This document shows positions 16,476-24,692 of a stretch of DNA of 37,302 bases, one piece after another. The notes beneath the pieces were generated by a model. It ran no database searches. It worked only from the letters and a program-made list of their open reading frames with translations, and had not been told where the DNA came from. A program made the position numbers and the translations under genes. Source of the stretch: an uncultured Mollicutes bacterium. GTDB lineage: Bacteria > Bacillota_I > Bacilli_A > ML615J-28 > CAG-313. Where the stretch lies: NCBI GenBank assembly GCA_900538885.1, contig UQAI01000009.1:1-37302 (forward strand). Reading direction: 5' to 3'. Numbering within the stretch: the first letter of the stretch is position 1; every line of letters starts with the position of its first letter.

Positions 16476-17246
16476 TTAGTATATTAAAGGTTTAATTTTT
16501 TTCTTAATACTTTTATATTTTTCAGCATTTGAAGCTATTTTCTTATATCTATTATAGCATGTCTTATAGTTTGTCTGCTTATCAGATGATTCCACAAATG
16601 ATATCCACTCTAATTTTTCAGGAGACTTAAAAACTTCTATTAAATAATCGTATTTATCATCTTTTCTATTTAAAATATAGATTAATGCTATTTCTGAATA
16701 CCAATATTTATCAGTTTCACTTACTGAACCTAACCACTGATTAGGAATTACATTTTCTCTATATATTACTTTCAATATGTCATCATCAAAATCACTAATT
16801 TTTAGTTCATCTATTAATTCAATAAATACGGCAGAAGAAGGACAAATTTTAGAATTAATTATTTTTTTATACAATTCTTTATATTTTACACTTTTTATAT
16901 CAAATATAATGTTGCCCAATTGTTGCATATATATTTCATCTGTTGGTTCATTGTAATTGTTCGCAACATACTTTTCAAATAAATCACATAAATATGGTAT
17001 TGCATCATCAAATCCAGGAACTCCTAGACTATATAACATTCCCAGTTTAATATTGAAGTTTTCTATTTTTTCAGCATATTCTAAAATTAAATCAATTATA
17101 TAATTATCTTTTTTCGAAAATGGTCGCTCGTAAATAAAATTCTTGTATGAACAATGAAATCCAAATTTATTAATTGCTTTTGCTAAATCTTTTAAAATGG
17201 CAATATCTTTTGATTTATTCTGAAAGTCCCTATATAATTTATACAT
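16476..17246 (-). CDS. Hypothetical all-helical protein, candidate immunity protein for the adjacent toxin relic
   Basis: 256 residues from the ATG at 17246, chosen because AAAGGAG lies a suitable distance upstream; an earlier TTG in frame would overlap the toxin fragment. The sequence is mostly amphipathic helix (IIDLILEYAEKIENFNIKLG, DAIPYLCDLFEKYV, YKELYKKIINSK), suggesting a HEAT-like or other alpha-solenoid fold. There is no membrane segment. It begins 23 bases after the stop of a PD-(D/E)xK-like toxin tail, exactly where an immunity gene would be expected. I cannot assign a named immunity family. Confidence 0.6.
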   Translation of the reverse strand: MYKLYRDFQNKSKDIAILKDLAKAINKFGFHCSYKNFIYERPFSKKDNYIIDLILEYAEKIENFNIKLGMLYSLGVPGFDDAIPYLCDLFEKYVANNYNEPTDEIYMQQLGNIIFDIKSVKYKELYKKIINSKICPSSAVFIELIDELKISDFDDDILKVIYRENVIPNQWLGSVSETDKYWYSEIALIYILNRKDDKYDYLIEVFKSPEKLEWISFVESSDKQTNYKTCYNRYKKIASNAEKYKSIKKKIKPLIY

Positions 17247-17269
17247 TTTTATTTTTCTCCTTTCATTTT

Positions 17270-17500
17270 TTACCAAGGGAAATACTTAATAATTATACCT
17301 GATGCTTTTAAAGCGGGAGATAATTTAGTTCCTAATCTAACATAAATAATTGTTTTATTATATCCCATATTTAAATATCGTTTTAATTGATTAGTTAAAC
17401 TTTGCGAAGCTACGTTTTTTGAATCAATTAAAATAGAGTTATCACCAGCTACGAAATCAGGTTTATTGGGCCCAGTTTTAATAGTATACTTTTTAAATAT
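17270..17500 (-). pseudogene. Remnant of a polymorphic-toxin C-terminal domain (PD-(D/E)xK nuclease-like)
   Basis: An open frame of about 77 codons on the minus strand ends at a TAA (17272-17270) but has no start: a TGA lies in frame at 17503-17501 and another stop shortly before. The translation contains KTGPNKPDF, then SILIDSKNV, SQSLTNQLKRYL, TIIYVRLG and a terminal IIIKYFPW. A D in PDF followed by a strand and D-x-K is the pattern of a PD-(D/E)xK nuclease core. Such domains form the C-terminal tips of contact-dependent or secreted toxins. Without a start or delivery module this is best seen as a broken cassette. Confidence 0.6.
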
Positions 17501-17704
17501 TCAATAGCCACTTACATTTTGTTAGAGTCACACGCAAGAACACATATTAACATTTCCATTCTTGTATTAGTTAAATACTCTAGAAGCGTTCTACATATAT
17601 TCTATAAGTGCTAGTTTGTTTTTAAGTATCTAGAATTTACTCAATCCATTTTGTTTGACCATTTATAATTTGTGATAGTGCTATTTGTCTATCTACTTTA
17701 TACT
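17501..17704. other. Decayed coding sequence between toxin remnant and fic
   Basis: On the minus strand short open pieces with protein-like composition are interrupted by stops; one ends GQTKWIE with a TAA at 17639-17637. It looks like eroded coding DNA, but I cannot identify a parent gene. Together with the toxin remnant, this leaves 17247-17704 without an intact gene. Confidence 0.4.
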
Positions 17705-18592
17705 CTAATATTCAATCTTGAAATAATCTAACCATTTTTTATATTTATCTTGGCAAGATAAACAAGTATCTATTAAATATCTTTTTTCATTATTCCATTC
17801 TTTAAGCCCACGATAATAAAATAATTTGTGTTCTTCATCTATAATAAATGGAACAATATTATTTGCTAAACATTCTTTAAACATTAACAGTCTTCCAACA
17901 CGACCATTTCCATCTTGAAATGGGTGAATAGATTCAAAAACTTTATGAAAATCTAATATTTGTTCAAAAGTTTTCTTTTCAATATTGTTATAACTTGTTA
18001 AAAGTTTTTTCATTTCCGTGTTTACATTTTCTGGTAAACAAGTTTCTTGTCCACCAACTTCATTTGGAAGTTTTTTGTAGTCCCCAACATTAAACCATTG
18101 TTTTCTACTATCACTTGTTCCATTCTTAAGAATAAAATGAAGTTCTTTTATCATTGACTTAGAAAGTGGTTTCATGGCATTGTCTATTATATAATCAACG
18201 CATTTAAAGTGATTAGCAGTTTCAACAATATCATCAACGTTGATTACCCCTTTTTCCACACCAATTGTGTTTGTCTCAAAAATATATCTTGTTTGTTCGT
18301 GAGTTAGAGTGCTACCTTCAATATGGTTTGAGTTATATGTTAATTCGATTTGCGTTTTGTGATAAATTCCGCCTTTAAGTTTAATGTCTTTTTGTTCTTT
18401 CAAAATATTTAATAATGAATTATCGCTAAATGGTTTTTTTAATTCTCTTTCAGGTTTTACTGCATCTACAGGAACGTTCCAAGTTTTGCCTGTCAAAAAT
18501 GCACCTGGGATTCTACCATGAGCACAATAATTTCTAACCATTCTATCTGAAACATTCCATTTTTTCGCAATTTCTTTGACTGATACAAACAT
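17705..18592 (-). CDS. fic: Fic-domain protein with N-terminal helix-turn-helix (class II Fic)
   Basis: Fic enzymes usually transfer AMP from ATP to a target protein hydroxyl. The first ~45 residues (VSVKEIAKKWNVSDRMVRNY...GRIPG...TWNVP) are a MerR/excisionase-like DNA-binding helix-turn-helix. The inhibitory helix motif S-x-x-x-E-G is at about residues 88-93 (SNHIEG), N-terminal to the Fic core, so this is class II and autoinhibited. The active-site motif HPFQDGNGRVGR (about 223-234) is complete. GGAGG lies nine bases before the ATG; a GTG just upstream is an alternative start. It has a very strong promoter with a palindrome next to the -35, so autoregulation is likely. Related proteins occur as stand-alone regulators or toxin-like genes in accessory islands. 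Confidence 0.92.
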   Translation of the reverse strand: MFVSVKEIAKKWNVSDRMVRNYCAHGRIPGAFLTGKTWNVPVDAVKPERELKKPFSDNSLLNILKEQKDIKLKGGIYHKTQIELTYNSNHIEGSTLTHEQTRYIFETNTIGVEKGVINVDDIVETANHFKCVDYIIDNAMKPLSKSMIKELHFILKNGTSDSRKQWFNVGDYKKLPNEVGGQETCLPENVNTEMKKLLTSYNNIEKKTFEQILDFHKVFESIHPFQDGNGRVGRLLMFKECLANNIVPFIIDEEHKLFYYRGLKEWNNEKRYLIDTCLSCQDKYKKWLDYFKIEY

Positions 18593-18621
18593 CACAATTT
18601 ACCTCCACTTTAACTTTTATC

Positions 18622-18671
18622 ATTATATACCATTGTTGGAAATATGTCAAATAATTTAGTATGAATTATTT
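18622..18671 (-). promoter_or_regulatory. Consensus promoter of fic with overlapping palindrome
   Basis: On the minus strand, TTGACA (18650-18645), 17 bases, then TATAAT (18627-18622), both perfect. The inverted repeat aaataatt (18649-18656) / aattattt (18664-18671) abuts the -35 and overlaps it by two bases, so a bound protein, perhaps Fic itself, could block polymerase. Confidence 0.8.
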
Positions 18672-18715
18672 CCGATAACGGTAAATTCTATTCTTTTAAT
18701 AATCTGATTATAAAT

Positions 18716-18764
18716 TAAAAAGTTACTTTCAGACTAGCACTTGTTTGGTTAGTTCAAAAGTAAC
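18716..18764 (-). terminator. Terminator of the nfu-tsaD operon
   Basis: The arms starting gttacttt (18722) and ending aaagtaac (18764) form a stem of about 13 paired positions in 15. On the minus strand T's follow (18721-18716). A plus-strand T-run also exists, so it can act both ways. Confidence 0.75.
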
Positions 18765-18797
18765 ATTTTTGAATTTTTATTATTAAATTTATATATA

Positions 18798-19751
18798 CTA
18801 TTTTCCTGTTTTATCTTTAAAGTATCCAGCAACTGCTATCATTGCTGCATTGTCAGTACAATATTTGAATTTTGGAACGGTTAGTTTAATTCCAAGTTTA
18901 TCCATTTCTTCTTGCATTCTGCTTCTTAATCCTTTGTTTGCAGCCACACCACCAGCAATGATTACTTGTTTTACGCCATATTCTAAAGCTGCTTTTTTAG
19001 TTTTCATACAAAGTACATCAACAACAGATGCTTGGAAGCTAGCCGCAAGATTATTGTAATTTAGAGTTTCACATTTTTGTTCTGCTTTATGATGTAAGTT
19101 TATAACAGCTGACTTTAGACCTGAAAAGCTAAAATCATAACTGTCTTTACTTAGTTTTACGCGTGGTAGTTCATAGGTTGGCTCACCCTCTGCTGCCATT
19201 TTATCAATGATAGGTCCCCCAGGGTAACCAACTTCAACAACTCTTGCAATTTTATCGTATGCCTCACCAACAGCATCATCTAGTGTTTCACCTAATACTT
19301 CAAACTCATAGTGATCTTTCATTAGCACTAGTTCAGTATGTCCACCTGATACAACTAAAGCAAGAAGTGGAAAACTAAAATCAGACTCAAGGTAGTTTGC
19401 ATATATATGCCCATGAATATGATTTACCATAATTACTGGTTTATGAAAAACAAGTCCAATGGTTTTAGCCGCATTTACTCCAACCATTAATGAACCTATT
19501 AAACCTGGTTCAGCTGTAACCGCAACCTTATCTATTTCATCTAATGTTAGTCCTGCTTCTTTTAGAGCTTGATCTATTACATATGTAATTTTTTCAATAT
19601 GATGTCTACTTGCAACTTCAGGAACAACCCCACCATATTGTTTGTGGATTTCTATTTGTGTGTAAATAACATTACTCCACACTTTTTTTCCGTCTTCAAC
19701 TATCGCTACACTAGTTTCATCACAACTTGATTCTATTCCTAATATTTTCAT
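18798..19751 (-). CDS. tsaD: tRNA N6-adenosine threonylcarbamoyltransferase TsaD
   Basis: Transfers the threonylcarbamoyl group to A37 of ANN-reading tRNAs (t6A), working with TsaB and TsaE. It has 317 residues of the ASKHA/Kae1 fold. ILGIESSCDET (3-13) is the signature start, the metal ligands H111 and H115 lie in NHIHGH, and ALVVSGGHTEL and the C-terminal GGVAANKGLR...CTDNAAMIA are intact. The start overlaps the rimI stop by four bases. It is the last gene of its operon and a terminator follows. Confidence 0.97.
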   Translation of the reverse strand: MKILGIESSCDETSVAIVEDGKKVWSNVIYTQIEIHKQYGGVVPEVASRHHIEKITYVIDQALKEAGLTLDEIDKVAVTAEPGLIGSLMVGVNAAKTIGLVFHKPVIMVNHIHGHIYANYLESDFSFPLLALVVSGGHTELVLMKDHYEFEVLGETLDDAVGEAYDKIARVVEVGYPGGPIIDKMAAEGEPTYELPRVKLSKDSYDFSFSGLKSAVINLHHKAEQKCETLNYNNLAASFQASVVDVLCMKTKKAALEYGVKQVIIAGGVAANKGLRSRMQEEMDKLGIKLTVPKFKYCTDNAAMIAVAGYFKDKTGK

Positions 19752-20179
19752 TTTATTTCCTTCATCATTACTAGGGCATTTTCCCCATCTTTATAGTAAT
19801 GCTTTCTAACTGATATTTGTTTAAATTCGTTTTTAGTATAGAAGTTAATACCTTTAATATTTGTTTCTTTTACTTCAAGGGTTATTTGTTTAATACCTGC
19901 AACACGTGCCTCTTCTATTAAACTATTAAAAAGAAGTGTTCCATATCCTTTTCTTTGATATATATCATCAATTAGAAAATTAATGATTTCGCCAGCACCA
20001 TCGTAAAAGTATCCACCAATATAACCGATTACTTGGTTTTCGTTTTCAATCACCCTAAACCATACTAGGGGATTAGAAAGTTCACTATGAAGCATTTCTA
20101 CTCCTAATGTTTCACCAAATATTTTTTCTTCTAATTCTACAATTTTTGTTATGTCTTTTTCTTCTAGTTTTCTAATCAT
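19748..20179 (-). CDS. rimI: Ribosomal-protein-alanine N-acetyltransferase RimI (GNAT family)
   Basis: A 143-residue GNAT acetyltransferase. The acetyl-CoA loop appears as DDIYQRKGYGTLL, close to the Q/RxxGxG/A consensus, followed by the C-terminal region typical of RimI (ITLEVKETNIKGINFYTKNEF). RimI acetylates the N-terminus of ribosomal protein S18 in E. coli; close homologues in Firmicutes are often encoded between tsaB and tsaD, as here. It overlaps both neighbours by four bases. Confidence 0.9.
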   Translation of the reverse strand: MIRKLEEKDITKIVELEEKIFGETLGVEMLHSELSNPLVWFRVIENENQVIGYIGGYFYDGAGEIINFLIDDIYQRKGYGTLLFNSLIEEARVAGIKQITLEVKETNIKGINFYTKNEFKQISVRKHYYKDGENALVMMKEIK

Positions 20180-20766
20180 GATAGTTCACTTCTTAGATAG
20201 TTTGGAACATAATCATATTTATTCTCTTCTTTATACATTTTATATTTAAGAATATTTAAAGCCATTTTTTCACCATTTGTAAAAGTGTTATCATCAACTA
20301 CTATTGGTTGATAGTCATCATACTTAGAAAGTTCCTCATCTGATAGGAAAGTATCTTCTTGATCTACTTTTATTGTTCCTTTTACCGTGTAGGTTTTTAG
20401 GTAACTATAATTCTTTTTAGCTTTAATTAAAACTTTATATTTTCCATCACTCTCTAAATACTTAGAAGCAATTAAATCTAAAGATGAAAAACTATAGAAA
20501 GGAAGATTCTTAATAAAAGCAAATACTTTACCTACGGTTCCTGCTATTCTTAAGCCAGTATATGAACCAGGGCCTCTGCCCACATATATCTCTGTGATAT
20601 CTTCTATCTTAATATTGTGGCTTTTTAAGAAGTCATCTAAAAAGTTAGTTAATGTTTCAGAATGATCATTTTTACCCATTCTTGTAAATGCGTATGCTTC
20701 AGTATTATCATCATTTACAACTGCTAAATATAAGTAATTAGTAGCACTATCTATGAATAATTTCAT
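20176..20766 (-). CDS. tsaB: t6A biosynthesis protein TsaB
   Basis: The non-catalytic partner of TsaD, related to its ASKHA fold and needed for the TsaBDE complex. Family hallmarks are KLFIDSATNYLYLA at the start, the conserved YVGRGPGSYTGLRIA block, and FYSFSSLDLIA. The ATG at 20766 is chosen because AGGAG lies nine bases upstream; the ATG nine bases earlier directly abuts that site. It overlaps tsaE by 20 bases and rimI by four, so the four genes are coupled. Confidence 0.95.
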   Translation of the reverse strand: MKLFIDSATNYLYLAVVNDDNTEAYAFTRMGKNDHSETLTNFLDDFLKSHNIKIEDITEIYVGRGPGSYTGLRIAGTVGKVFAFIKNLPFYSFSSLDLIASKYLESDGKYKVLIKAKKNYSYLKTYTVKGTIKVDQEDTFLSDEELSKYDDYQPIVVDDNTFTNGEKMALNILKYKMYKEENKYDYVPNYLRSELS

Positions 20767-21226
20767 ATTGTCCATCTCCTAGTTTGTTTATTAATTCTGA
20801 ACTTGCTTTTATCGTTACTTGTCTAGTGTCATCACCTAAATCTATTATTTCTATTTCCCAAGCATTTTTAGGTAACATATCTTGAATAATATGAGCCCAT
20901 TCAATTACAGCAAGTCCATCTAAATAAAAGTATTCTTCAAGTTCAAAGTCATCTTCACTATTAGTAATACGATATACATCTAAATGGTATAGTTTTTTTA
21001 TTTTTTCATTTGTTGTTTCATATACTTTCATAATGGTAAAAGTAGGACTATTGATTACACGTTTTACGCCTAAAGCTTTTCCAATTCCTTTAGTTAGAGT
21101 TGTTTTACCGGCTCCAAGGTCACCCACAAGTGCAATTACCAAATTGGGGTAAGCATAATCAACTAGTAATTCTCCGAGTTTTATCATTGATTCTTCATCT
21201 TTTATTTTTATCATAATTTGTTCCAT
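20747..21226 (-). CDS. tsaE: t6A biosynthesis ATPase TsaE
   Basis: A small P-loop ATPase that regulates the TsaBD complex during t6A synthesis. It has 159 residues. Walker A is GDLGAGKTT (35-43), and the family-specific SPTFTIMKVYE and HLDVYRI blocks and VIEWAHII are present. GGAG seven bases before ATG supports the start. It is followed by tsaB, rimI and tsaD in one translationally coupled block. Confidence 0.95.
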   Translation of the reverse strand: MEQIMIKIKDEESMIKLGELLVDYAYPNLVIALVGDLGAGKTTLTKGIGKALGVKRVINSPTFTIMKVYETTNEKIKKLYHLDVYRITNSEDDFELEEYFYLDGLAVIEWAHIIQDMLPKNAWEIEIIDLGDDTRQVTIKASSELINKLGDGQYEIIHR

Positions 21227-21241
21227 ATTATGACTCCATTT

Positions 21242-21913
21242 CTATTTTATATAATCTAAATATTCTTGAATTCCTATATATAATGTTAATGCAAGGTTTG
21301 CTTGATACGATGGATTAACTAGATTTTCTAGTTCTTCTTGATTACTCAAGAATCCTATTTCTACTAAACAACCTGGTACTTTAACGTTATCAATTAAATA
21401 TTTATCTTTAATCGTTAAAGCCTCTCGTTTATTAGTAGGATCAAATGATTTAAGTTCCTTCATGATGCTTTCAGCAAGCATTTTATTTTCTTCTTTGCCT
21501 TTTTGGTAAAACACTTGAGCACCTTTTGCATAAGTAGATGGATAAGCATTAGCATGAATAGAGATATATAAATTTGCATTTGAATCATTAATCATTTTAA
21601 CTCTTTTATATATATCTTCTCTTTTTGTTTTGCTTAAAGCAGTATCAGTTTCTCTAGTAATTTTTACAATATATCCGCTTTGCCTTAAGTAACTTGCTAA
21701 GTATAAACTAACATTTAGCGTTATGTCTTTCTCTAATGTTTGTTTGTCTTTACTAGTACACCCACCATCATAGCCACCATGGCCTGGATCTATATATATG
21801 CATAATGATGTTTGTTTCTTTGTAGCACTTGCAAGTGGTATAACTACAGAAAATAAAAATAAAATACCTATAACGCATATCATTAAAATTATTCTTTTTT
21901 TAATAAATATCAC
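21242..21913 (-). CDS. N-acetylmuramoyl-L-alanine amidase (Amidase_3, CwlD-like)
   Basis: A zinc amidase that cleaves between MurNAc and the stem peptide. It has 223 residues with an N-terminal hydrophobic segment (about 7-30) acting as a signal or anchor. Zinc ligands are H45 (DPGHGG), E61 (TLEKD) and H120 (SIHAN); the catalytic glutamate is E185 (VEIGFLSN). There are no SPOR, LysM or other binding domains. The arrangement is like CwlD, a sporulation enzyme, but nothing else here speaks for sporulation and the operon is housekeeping. The start appears to be GTG with a poor ribosome binding site, so the exact N-terminus is uncertain. Confidence 0.9.
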   Translation of the reverse strand: MIFIKKRIILMICVIGILFLFSVVIPLASATKKQTSLCIYIDPGHGGYDGGCTSKDKQTLEKDITLNVSLYLASYLRQSGYIVKITRETDTALSKTKREDIYKRVKMINDSNANLYISIHANAYPSTYAKGAQVFYQKGKEENKMLAESIMKELKSFDPTNKREALTIKDKYLIDNVKVPGCLVEIGFLSNQEELENLVNPSYQANLALTLYIGIQEYLDYIK

Positions 21914-21950
21914 CCAAGGTATTTTATTATAATAACGTTTTATTTATGCA

Positions 21951-22472
21951 TTAAAAAATGTTTCGATATATTTCCTTTAGTTCATTAATTTGTTCATCAG
22001 TCATTGGTGGTAAATTACCATCAACAATAACATGTGATGTGACAGTCGCAACATGATATCCTGTAATTGTTCCATCTTTTAGCACAATAACTGTTGGTGC
22101 AAATATTTTTTCAGGATTATCTATTTTAATTTTTTCATATATATTTAAATATTTTTCATGATTAACCGACTCATTATTATCACGCATATCTTTTATATCT
22201 AAATACAAAACTTCTTTATACTTTTTTTCTTTTGCTATTTCATCAACATAAGATATTGCGGCTTGACACCATGGACAATTTTTAAAGCCAAACATTATAA
22301 TACCAGTATAATCACCATTTATTTTTTCTATAACATCATCAACATAAGTATATTTAACTATTGGGTTTTTATCTTCTAATGATGGATAGTCCTCTGATAT
22401 CTTATCATGTTTACAAGATGTAAAAGTCATACAAAGTAAAAGGATCATTAAAATAATTAATTTTTTATTCAT
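21951..22472 (-). CDS. Thioredoxin-fold lipoprotein with CPWC motif
   Basis: 173 residues from the ATG at 22472, preferred for AAAGGTG upstream and because it begins a clean signal (MNKKLIILMILLLC). The signal ends in FTSC, a lipobox-like site, giving a membrane-anchored outside protein. A thioredoxin-like domain follows, with the active site NCPWCQA preceded by IIMFGF and a conserved cis-proline region APTVIVLKDG. It may reduce or oxidise thiols outside the cell, or act as a disulphide carrier; its partner is unknown. It overlaps the S1 gene stop by eight bases. Confidence 0.85.
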   Translation of the reverse strand: MNKKLIILMILLLCMTFTSCKHDKISEDYPSLEDKNPIVKYTYVDDVIEKINGDYTGIIMFGFKNCPWCQAAISYVDEIAKEKKYKEVLYLDIKDMRDNNESVNHEKYLNIYEKIKIDNPEKIFAPTVIVLKDGTITGYHVATVTSHVIVDGNLPPMTDEQINELKEIYRNIF

Positions 22473-22800
22473 TGTGTTCACCTTTATATTCATTAATCCA
22501 TTTATCAAGGTTTTCCTCTATAGTTTTAAATCCTATTTCATAACTAGGCACTTTACACTTAACTCCCCTTGTTTTGTGTAATTGTTTGTAACTTAATTTA
22601 AGTAATTTATGTTCTTCATCAACCTCGATAACACGAAGTCTAACTTCTTCACCCACATTAACAAAATCTGTGATTTTTCTTACAAAACCATCTGAAAACT
22701 CTGATATATGAACAAGACCATCATATTCACCAACTTTTGCGAAAGCACCATACCCTAAGATATTAGTTATTTTTGCGAGTACAATATCACCAGGTTTCAT
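22465..22800 (-). CDS. S1-domain RNA-binding protein (YugI/GSP13-like)
   Basis: 111 residues from the preferred ATG at 22800 (GGTG six bases upstream). One S1 domain fills residues 1-75, with GDIVLAKITNILGYGAFAKV, DGLVHISEF and VGEEVRLRVIEVDEEHKLLKLSYK, followed by a short basic and then helical tail. This layout matches the general stress protein 13/YugI/CvfD group of ribosome-associated regulators; target RNAs are unknown. It starts just inside the stop codon region of nfu and overlaps the thioredoxin-like gene. Confidence 0.85.
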   Translation of the reverse strand: MKPGDIVLAKITNILGYGAFAKVGEYDGLVHISEFSDGFVRKITDFVNVGEEVRLRVIEVDEEHKLLKLSYKQLHKTRGVKCKVPSYEIGFKTIEENLDKWINEYKGEHNE

Positions 22801-22801
22801 G

Positions 22802-23047
22802 TTATTCACCATCTTCTACTTGTTCCACCCCAATTACACCAGGAACTTCTTCAAGTAGCAAAGCCTCAATTCCGCCTTTAATTGTTTCATCACTTGATGC
22901 ACATCCAATACATGCACCCAATAAACGAACATAAACAATGCCATCTTCAACCTTAATAAAGTCAACATCACCACCATCAGCTTGAAGATATGGTCTTACT
23001 TTCTTTAGTGTTTTTTTAACTAATTTGATAATTTCAGCATCTGTCAT
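22802..23047 (-). CDS. NifU C-terminal-domain iron-sulfur carrier (Nfu)
   Basis: 81 residues, the minimal Nfu domain. It carries or delivers [4Fe-4S] clusters through the CIGCASS motif (CxxC) that bridges a cluster between two subunits. The N-terminal helix VRPYLQADGGDVDFI is the usual signature. GGGGG lies ten bases upstream. It is the first gene of the operon that ends with tsaD. Confidence 0.93.
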   Translation of the reverse strand: MTDAEIIKLVKKTLKKVRPYLQADGGDVDFIKVEDGIVYVRLLGACIGCASSDETIKGGIEALLLEEVPGVIGVEQVEDGE

Positions 23048-23159
23048 ATATAATTTTCCCCCTTTACTTTTAATATTATCTTATACATCTATTTTGTATT
23101 ATTATACTACAAATATGACTTTTATGGTTGAAAAAGGATATAAAAGTTTCTTTATGAAA

Positions 23160-23199
23160 GAAAATAAGAAAAAGCGGTTCAATATAGAACTCGCCTTTT
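23160..23199 (-). terminator. Terminator behind the small membrane protein gene
   Basis: The stem aaaagcg-gttc / gaac-t-cgc-c-tttt has two single-base bulges and a six-base loop. On the minus strand it is followed by CTTTTTCTTATTTTC. It separates the cdaA-ispDF unit from nfu. Confidence 0.75.
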
Positions 23200-23210
23200 C
23201 AATAGTTTTT

Positions 23211-23504
23211 TTATAGTTTTGATGAATATGGTCTATCTGAATACTCAAAATAAACTTGTTTACGGTTTATAATAATTATTACACCACCCACAGCAAGCAT
23301 CATCGCTGTGACAAACCATATAGCAGTTACTATAGCAAGTATCAAATATGAAGCACCATTATACTTCAAATCACCAATAAAGAATAATTCTTTTTCTATT
23401 GCTACATAACCAAATATCATTAATGCTAGGGCAATGACCATCATAATTATTCCTAGCACAAATCTAGTTTTACGACTTTTTCTTATTTGTTTTTTAGTTC
23501 TCAT
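23211..23504 (-). CDS. Small membrane protein of unknown function
   Basis: About 97 residues from the ATG preceded by GGTG. A very basic N-terminus (RTKKQIRKSRKTR) is followed by two membrane helices separated by a short loop (FFIGDLKYNGAS), then a basic C-terminal tail with YFEYSDRPY. The positive-inside rule puts both ends in the cytoplasm. There is no enzymatic motif. It has its own promoter and lies between ispDF and a terminator. Confidence 0.65.
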   Translation of the reverse strand: MRTKKQIRKSRKTRFVLGIIMMVIALALMIFGYVAIEKELFFIGDLKYNGASYLILAIVTAIWFVTAMMLAVGGVIIIINRKQVYFEYSDRPYSSKL

Positions 23505-23530
23505 ATCAATCACCACTTTTTCCTAACTAT

Positions 23531-23559
23531 ATTTTATCAAATGATTACGCAAATTGCAA
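23531..23559 (-). promoter_or_regulatory. Promoter of the small membrane protein gene
   Basis: On the minus strand, TTGCAA (23559-23554), 17 bases, then TAAAAT (23536-23531). It lies in the 57-base gap after ispDF, so the gene can be read independently. Confidence 0.6.
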
Positions 23560-23573
23560 GAGTTTAAGTAATT

Positions 23574-24692
23574 TTATTTTTTGGTTGTAAGTAGGCAAAC
23601 AACCTCACACCCAATTCCTGTGCCATTGCCAACTAAACCTTGTTTTTCCATTGTTGTTGCTTTAACATTAACATATTCACAATTAGTAATTAACTTGATA
23701 TTGTTTGCCATCTTTATTTTGTATGCTTTTAAATTAGGCTTTTCTATATAGATAATTGCATCAATATTTTTTATTGCTTTATTATGAATCTTTGCAAGGT
23801 TTGTTGCTTCTTTTAAAAAATATGAAGAATCCATATTCTTATACTTGGCATCATTATCTGGGAAAAATGTTCCTATATCACCTAATCCAAGAGCCCCAAT
23901 TATTGCCTCCGTTACCGCATGATATAGAGCATCAGCATCACTATGACCTGCTAAACCTTTTTCATATGGAATATCAACACCACCAAGGATTAGTGGCCTA
24001 TTTTCAGTAAACGGATGAAAATCATATGAATGACCTATAAAATTTTCGCCTTTATTTAGTAGTGTTTCAACTATTGTTAAATCATCTTTATTAGTAACTT
24101 TTAGATTTGATGAATTTTCTTCAATATAATTTATCGGGTATTGTTGTTCAAATATTTGTAATTCATCAGTATATTCTATATCATTATTTAAAATTAAAGG
24201 GATTAATTCTTTACTAAAATATTGTGGTGTTGTCACCGCTTTTAAATGATCTCGGTTAATTGTTGTTGTAGTTGATTCAACCATTTTGATTGTATCTGTT
24301 ACTTTATGATATAAAGTACCAACATAATCAGTTGTATCAATTAAAGTTAGTATGTCAACAACATTTGTTAGTGGTCTTGCTGCATCATGAATGATAACAT
24401 CATAATTATTACTCATAGCTTTTAAAGCATTTTTTACACTTTCACTACGGGTTTTACCACCAATAACTATGTTAGCTTTAATATCATTTTGTTTTAAGAT
24501 TTCTTCTACTTCTTGTATATCATTTGAATTTACTACCACATATAAATCATTTAAATTAGAAAGGCTTTTTAGTTTGTTTACTGAATACATGAAAAGAGGA
24601 ATTTCATTAATTTTGTATAATGTTTTATTACAAGAAAGGTTCATTCTTATTCCCTTTCCAGCCATTACAATTACTGCATTAATCTTTTTCAT
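23574..24692 (-). CDS. ispDF: Bifunctional IspDF (MEP cytidylyltransferase / MECDP synthase)
   Basis: Catalyses two non-consecutive steps of the methylerythritol phosphate isoprenoid route. The N-terminal IspD domain has AVIVMAGKGIRM, the conserved GGKTRSESV and HDAARPL. The IspF domain begins near residue 215 with the metal-binding DFHPF, then GHSDADAL and the C-terminal GNGTGIGCEVVCLL. At 372 residues it is the length of known fusions, common in proteobacteria and some other lineages but less usual in Firmicutes. The ATG at 24692 follows GTGGG; a TTG four codons earlier is less likely. It overlaps the PAS-like gene by 14 bases. Confidence 0.93.
   Translation of the reverse strand: MKKINAVIVMAGKGIRMNLSCNKTLYKINEIPLFMYSVNKLKSLSNLNDLYVVVNSNDIQEVEEILKQNDIKANIVIGGKTRSESVKNALKAMSNNYDVIIHDAARPLTNVVDILTLIDTTDYVGTLYHKVTDTIKMVESTTTTINRDHLKAVTTPQYFSKELIPLILNNDIEYTDELQIFEQQYPINYIEENSSNLKVTNKDDLTIVETLLNKGENFIGHSYDFHPFTENRPLILGGVDIPYEKGLAGHSDADALYHAVTEAIIGALGLGDIGTFFPDNDAKYKNMDSSYFLKEATNLAKIHNKAIKNIDAIIYIEKPNLKAYKIKMANNIKLITNCEYVNVKATTMEKQGLVGNGTGIGCEVVCLLTTKK

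Noticed and set aside
23457..23466. Possible frame slip at an A-run in the small membrane protein gene
   Set aside because: My base-by-base reading gives one more A than an uninterrupted frame would need, but translation on both sides is coherent with two membrane helices, so I treat it as a probable reading error on my side; resequencing would settle it.
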